From contig DATJZH010000229.1 of assembly GCA_035499215.1 (NCBI GenBank), positions 1-16,958 on the forward strand: 16,958 bases of DNA, written 5' to 3'. The stretch comes from DATJZH01 sp035499215. GTDB lineage: Bacteria > Actinomycetota > Actinomycetes > Streptosporangiales > Streptosporangiaceae. Every line of letters begins with the position of its first letter. The first letter of the stretch is position 1. Under the pieces are notes generated by a model. That model was not told where the DNA came from. It saw only the letters and a list, made by a program, of their open reading frames with translations, and ran no database searches. The position numbers were made by a program, and so were the translations under genes. Shown here one piece after another: positions 13,936 through 16,958 of the stretch.

Positions 13936-15528
13936 GTGCAGAAGTACCGAGGGAATCCGTGGCTCGTTCTGCTGGTCGTGGCGCTGGGATTCTTCATGAC
14001 CCTGCTCGATCTGACGATCGTCAACATTGCGATCCCCAACATGATCACGAAGCTGCACGCATCGCTGGACGACATCCTGTGGGTCATCAACGCTTACGCC
14101 CTTGTCCTCGCCGTCCTGCTCATTACTGCTGGCCGGCTCGGCGACCTGCTGGGGCAGCGAGCCGTGTTCATCGCTGGCATCGTCGTGTTCACTGCTGCAT
14201 CCGCTGCCTGCGGCCTGTCCACGACACCGGGAATGCTGATCGCGTTCCGGGCCGTCCAGGGCCTGGGCGCCGCCTTGCTCATGCCGCAGACGCTGGCGCT
14301 GCTGACGATGGTGTTCCCGGCCGAGCGCCGAGGTGCAGCGTTCGGCATCTGGGGCGCAGTCGCCGGTGTCGCCACGATCGCGGGCCCCACCCTCGGCGGA
14401 CTGCTGGTGACCGCCTTCGACTGGCGGTACATATTCTTCGTCAACCTGCCGATCGGTGTCGCTGTCACCATCCTCGCCGCCTTCCTGATCCCCGACCTGC
14501 GCACTGGCCGGCGGCACCGGATGGACGTCGTCGGCGTGCTGCTTGCCAGTGCCGCGCTGCTGGCAATCTGCTACGGGCTGGTGGACGGCCAGCGCTATAA
14601 CTGGGGAAGGATCACCTCGTTCATCTCCATTCCGCTCGTGCTCGGCGTCGGCATAGTCTTGTTCGCGGTGTTCTTGCTCTTCCAGGCGCGGCACCAGGAC
14701 GCCGAACCGCTCGTCCCGTTCGCCTTGTTCAGGGACCGGAACTACTCGCTGATGAACTTCGTGTCGTTCTCGGTTGCGATCGGCATGCTCGGCATCTATC
14801 TGCCGTTCACTATCTACCTGCAGTCGGTGCTGGGATTCTCAGCGCTCAAGGCGGGTCTGACGATGGCGCCGGCCTCGCTCATCTCGATGTTCGTGGCCCC
14901 GGTGGCCGGCCGGATGTCCGACAAGATCGGCGGCAAGTACATCCTGATGTCGGGCCTGACGCTCTTCGGCCTTGGCATGGGATGGATTGCGCTCGCGGCA
15001 CAGCCGACATCCGCCTGGTATGACTTCCTTGCCCCGCAGGTCCTCGCCGGCATCGGCATCGGCTGCACATTTGCCCCGCTGATCACGATAGCGATGCGCA
15101 ACGTCAACCCGGCGATGGCCGGGGCCGCATCTGGCGTCTTCAACACGACCCGGCAGGTTGGCACCGTGATTGGTACCGCCGGCGTCGGGGCGCTGCTGCA
15201 GAACAGGCTGCTGTCCTCGTTCACCAGCCAAGCATCACAGCGCGCCGCCAGCCTGCCTGCGCCAGCTCGCGACAAGATCATCTCGGGATTTCAGGCGGCG
15301 GCCAAGAGTGGCCTCGAAGTGGGATCCGGGCACTCGCTGACCGGCCTGGGCGGGCAGATCTTCACCAGCGGCTTCGTCGAGGCCATGCGGCCGACCATGC
15401 TGGTGCCCATCGCGGTCCTGTTCGTGGCCGCCGCGAGCTGCCTGGCGATGAAGGGACGCAGCAGTTCGCAGGCGGAGCCGCGGGATCCGGCCTCCGTCGC
15501 CGAGACCCGCACGCCGGCCGTTGGCTGA
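13936..15528 (+). CDS. MFS transporter, DHA2 family (EmrB/QacA-type, 14 TM)
   Basis: This is a proton-driven drug or metabolite exporter of the inner membrane. From the GTG at 13936 it has 530 residues and about 14 hydrophobic segments. The DHA2 marks are LDLTIVNIAIPNM at 24-36 (motif D1), GRLGDLLGQR at 66-75 (motif A), FRAVQGLGAALLMP at 104-117 (motif B) and GAVAGVATIAGPTLGGLL at 140-157 (motif C, antiporter). The second half has a motif A-like AGRMSDKIGGKY. The start is chosen because GGGAGG at 13926-13931 precedes the GTG by four bases and the hydrophobic part begins soon after. An ATG at 13909 in the same frame would add nine basic residues and falls in the tandem-repeat tail. No TetR- or MarR-type regulator gene is adjacent. 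The substrate is unknown. Confidence 0.93.
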   Translation: MQKYRGNPWLVLLVVALGFFMTLLDLTIVNIAIPNMITKLHASLDDILWVINAYALVLAVLLITAGRLGDLLGQRAVFIAGIVVFTAASAACGLSTTPGMLIAFRAVQGLGAALLMPQTLALLTMVFPAERRGAAFGIWGAVAGVATIAGPTLGGLLVTAFDWRYIFFVNLPIGVAVTILAAFLIPDLRTGRRHRMDVVGVLLASAALLAICYGLVDGQRYNWGRITSFISIPLVLGVGIVLFAVFLLFQARHQDAEPLVPFALFRDRNYSLMNFVSFSVAIGMLGIYLPFTIYLQSVLGFSALKAGLTMAPASLISMFVAPVAGRMSDKIGGKYILMSGLTLFGLGMGWIALAAQPTSAWYDFLAPQVLAGIGIGCTFAPLITIAMRNVNPAMAGAASGVFNTTRQVGTVIGTAGVGALLQNRLLSSFTSQASQRAASLPAPARDKIISGFQAAAKSGLEVGSGHSLTGLGGQIFTSGFVEAMRPTMLVPIAVLFVAAASCLAMKGRSSSQAEPRDPASVAETRTPAVG

Positions 15529-15540
15529 TTCGCTGCCCGG

Positions 15541-15565
15541 GGCCGGAGCCGGCCGCCGACGGCGG
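15541..15565. terminator. Two overlapping GC hairpins between convergent genes
   Basis: GGCCGG-AG-CCGGCC (15541-15554) and CCGCCG-A-CGGCGG (15553-15565) are perfect inverted repeats in the 37-bp gap between the MFS stop and the radical SAM stop. With larger loops formed by opening inner pairs, either could act as a terminator stem for transcription from its side. No U-tract is present. Confidence 0.45.
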
Positions 15566-16939
15566 TTAGGTCGGCGCGTAAACCCCGGCGGCCCGCAGCC
15601 GGGTGATCTCGGGCGGGCTGGGCTCGAAGGGGAACCGGGAGGCGAACGCCGGCTCCAGGTCGGACAGCCAGATCGCTTTCGGGTCGAAGCGGGCGAAGAA
15701 CGGCCGTCCGACGAGGCTCGGGTCGCGGGCCTGGATCATGTGCAAGGCGAATACCGTTTCACCCGCCACTTCGACGACGCCGTCAACGCAGACCTTGCCC
15801 GGCGTCGCGGACATGGACGGCCCGCGCACCGTCCGGCACAGGCCAGAGACGCTGCTGTAGGCGTCACGGAAGATCTCATAGCCCCGGGCCAGCGGCACAG
15901 CGAAATAACCCTGCGGGCCAGTGTCGCGTTCGACGAACATGTAATAAGGCACCATGCCCATCTGGACCTGAGCGCGCCACATGCTCGACCAGGTAGCCGC
16001 GTCGTCGTTGATCGACGCAATCAGCGGCGCCTGGGTGCGGATGACCGCGCCGGCCCGGCAGATCCGCCGCACCGCTTGCCTGACCAGCCCGGACTCGAGT
16101 TCGCGCGGGTGCGAGAAATGCGCCATCAGTGCGAGGGACTTGCCTGCCGCGCCGACTTCCTCGAACAGCTCCAGGGTGTCGTCGGCATCAGGGTCGGTTA
16201 CGAAGCGCTGCGGCCAGTAGGCCAGTGATTTGGTGCCGATTCGCACCGACTCGATGTGGCTGAGCCGCGGGTCAAGCAGCGGCTGGAGGTACCGGCGCAG
16301 GACAGCCGCGCCCATGATCATCGGATCGCCGCCGGTGATGAGCACGCTCGTCACGTCGGGATGCGCCATCAGGTACCCGGCCACCCTCGTCATGTCATCG
16401 GTTGCCATCTTCAGGTCCGGCTCATCGACGAACTGCGCCCAGCGGAAGCAGTAGGCGCAGTACGCGTGACAGATCTGCCCTTGTCTGGGAAAGATGAGCA
16501 CGGTCTCCGGGTACTTGTGCTGGACACCTGGCAGCGGCTCGTCGGCGACCTCCGGGATGTTGAGCGCCAGCTGCCCCGCGGGATGCGGGTTCAGCCGCAT
16601 CCGCACGGCGTGCGCCGCCGCCCGCACCTCGCCCTCGGGGGCGCCGCGGGCCAGCAGGCCGGCGATGAAGCGCACGTCCGCGCTGGGCAGCATGTCCTGC
16701 TGCGGAAAGACCAGGCGGTAAATCGGGTCATCCGGCGCAGCATCCCAGTCGATGAGTTCCTCCACGACGTATGCATTGGTCCTGAACGGCAGGACCGTCG
16801 CGACTGCCCGGACCGCCAGCCGGTCGGCCGCGCTCAGTCCGGCCCGCTCGGCCAGAGCGTCCAGGTGCTTTGCCGTGTAGGCATGAAAGCGGCGGCCCGC
16901 CGGCGCGGTCGCCGGCCGTGCCTGCCGGGCTCGGGTCAT
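15566..16939 (-). CDS. KamA-like radical SAM protein (lysine 2,3-aminomutase family)
   Basis: Members use a [4Fe-4S] cluster and SAM, usually with PLP, to move an amino group between adjacent carbons of an amino acid. The 457-residue protein has the KamA-type lead-in PLPGVQHKYPETVLIF at 136-150. The cluster motif CHAYCAYC follows (C157, C161, C164; CxxxCxxC), continuing into FRWAQF where classic KamA has CTRRR or similar. TGGDPMIM at 202-209 is the SAM-binding GGDP motif. The PLP-lysine loop of classic KamA (GGGGK) is not seen; K382 in SMSATPGKVCVDG is the nearest candidate. ATG 16939 follows GGAGGGAG by four bases. It may be a divergent aminomutase or a related enzyme of unknown substrate. 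No neighbour within the window indicates a pathway. Confidence 0.85.
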   Translation of the reverse strand: MTRARQARPATAPAGRRFHAYTAKHLDALAERAGLSAADRLAVRAVATVLPFRTNAYVVEELIDWDAAPDDPIYRLVFPQQDMLPSADVRFIAGLLARGAPEGEVRAAAHAVRMRLNPHPAGQLALNIPEVADEPLPGVQHKYPETVLIFPRQGQICHAYCAYCFRWAQFVDEPDLKMATDDMTRVAGYLMAHPDVTSVLITGGDPMIMGAAVLRRYLQPLLDPRLSHIESVRIGTKSLAYWPQRFVTDPDADDTLELFEEVGAAGKSLALMAHFSHPRELESGLVRQAVRRICRAGAVIRTQAPLIASINDDAATWSSMWRAQVQMGMVPYYMFVERDTGPQGYFAVPLARGYEIFRDAYSSVSGLCRTVRGPSMSATPGKVCVDGVVEVAGETVFALHMIQARDPSLVGRPFFARFDPKAIWLSDLEPAFASRFPFEPSPPEITRLRAAGVYAPT

Positions 16940-16958
16940 GCAGCTCCCTCCGGTCGGT

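Noticed and set aside
13617..14090. 157-codon minus-strand ORF across the divergent intergenic region
   Set aside because: It runs antisense through the MFS start and translates the GCCGGGA array into repetitive Pro/Cys/Arg sequence; there is no sign of coding.
15521..16228. 235-codon plus-strand ORF after the MFS gene
   Set aside because: It is antisense to the radical SAM gene, which has clear motifs.

Overview
The window is high-GC DNA with GTG starts, GTGA stop/start overlaps and long antisense shadow ORFs, typical of an actinomycete (Actinomycetota). The left half has the conserved actinobacterial order known from Mycobacterium tuberculosis Rv1002c-Rv1011 (pmt / rsmI-metG-tatD-rpfB-ksgA-ispE). 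I cannot name the genus; a Streptosporangiales-like or other deep, non-mycobacterial actinomycete is a guess.

Left region (1-6705, all on the minus strand, read right to left): rsmI (16S rRNA 2'-O-methyltransferase), metG (methionyl-tRNA synthetase), tatD (metal-dependent DNase), rsmA/ksgA (16S rRNA dimethyladenosine transferase), then a 176-bp gap with a terminator-like hairpin and AT-rich promoter-like DNA, then ispE (MEP isoprenoid pathway) overlapping an ABC-F ATPase cut by the left edge. This is a translation and ribosome-maturation block plus one isoprenoid gene. The rpfB gene usually found between tatD and rsmA is missing. A three-copy 14-bp tandem repeat occupies that junction.

Middle region (6706-9123, plus strand): pmt, a polyprenyl-phosphate-mannose protein mannosyltransferase, starts back to back with rsmI and may be read from a leaderless transcript. 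It is followed by an ECF sigma factor closely resembling SigR/SigH, but with no RsrA-type zinc anti-sigma gene beside it. A perfect 18-bp palindrome closes this unit against the convergent gene.

Right region (9124-16958), accessory in character: on the minus strand, a tiny 18-codon ORF resembling the first residues of a short-chain dehydrogenase, then an enoyl-CoA hydratase-family gene, then a 1220-residue protein joining a GT2 glycosyltransferase to a TagB/TagF-like glycerophosphotransferase. Divergent from these is a 14-TM DHA2-family MFS exporter preceded by a GC-rich tandem array. Last is a convergent KamA-like radical SAM enzyme with an atypical cluster motif.

A recurring theme is short tandem-repeat expansion: 14 bp at tatD/rsmA, 18 bp inside rsmA (a Gly/Asp hexapeptide insert in a housekeeping enzyme), 27 bp inside the GT2-TagF gene, and about 17 bp before the MFS gene. 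I found no tRNA, rRNA, CRISPR array, insertion sequence or phage gene.
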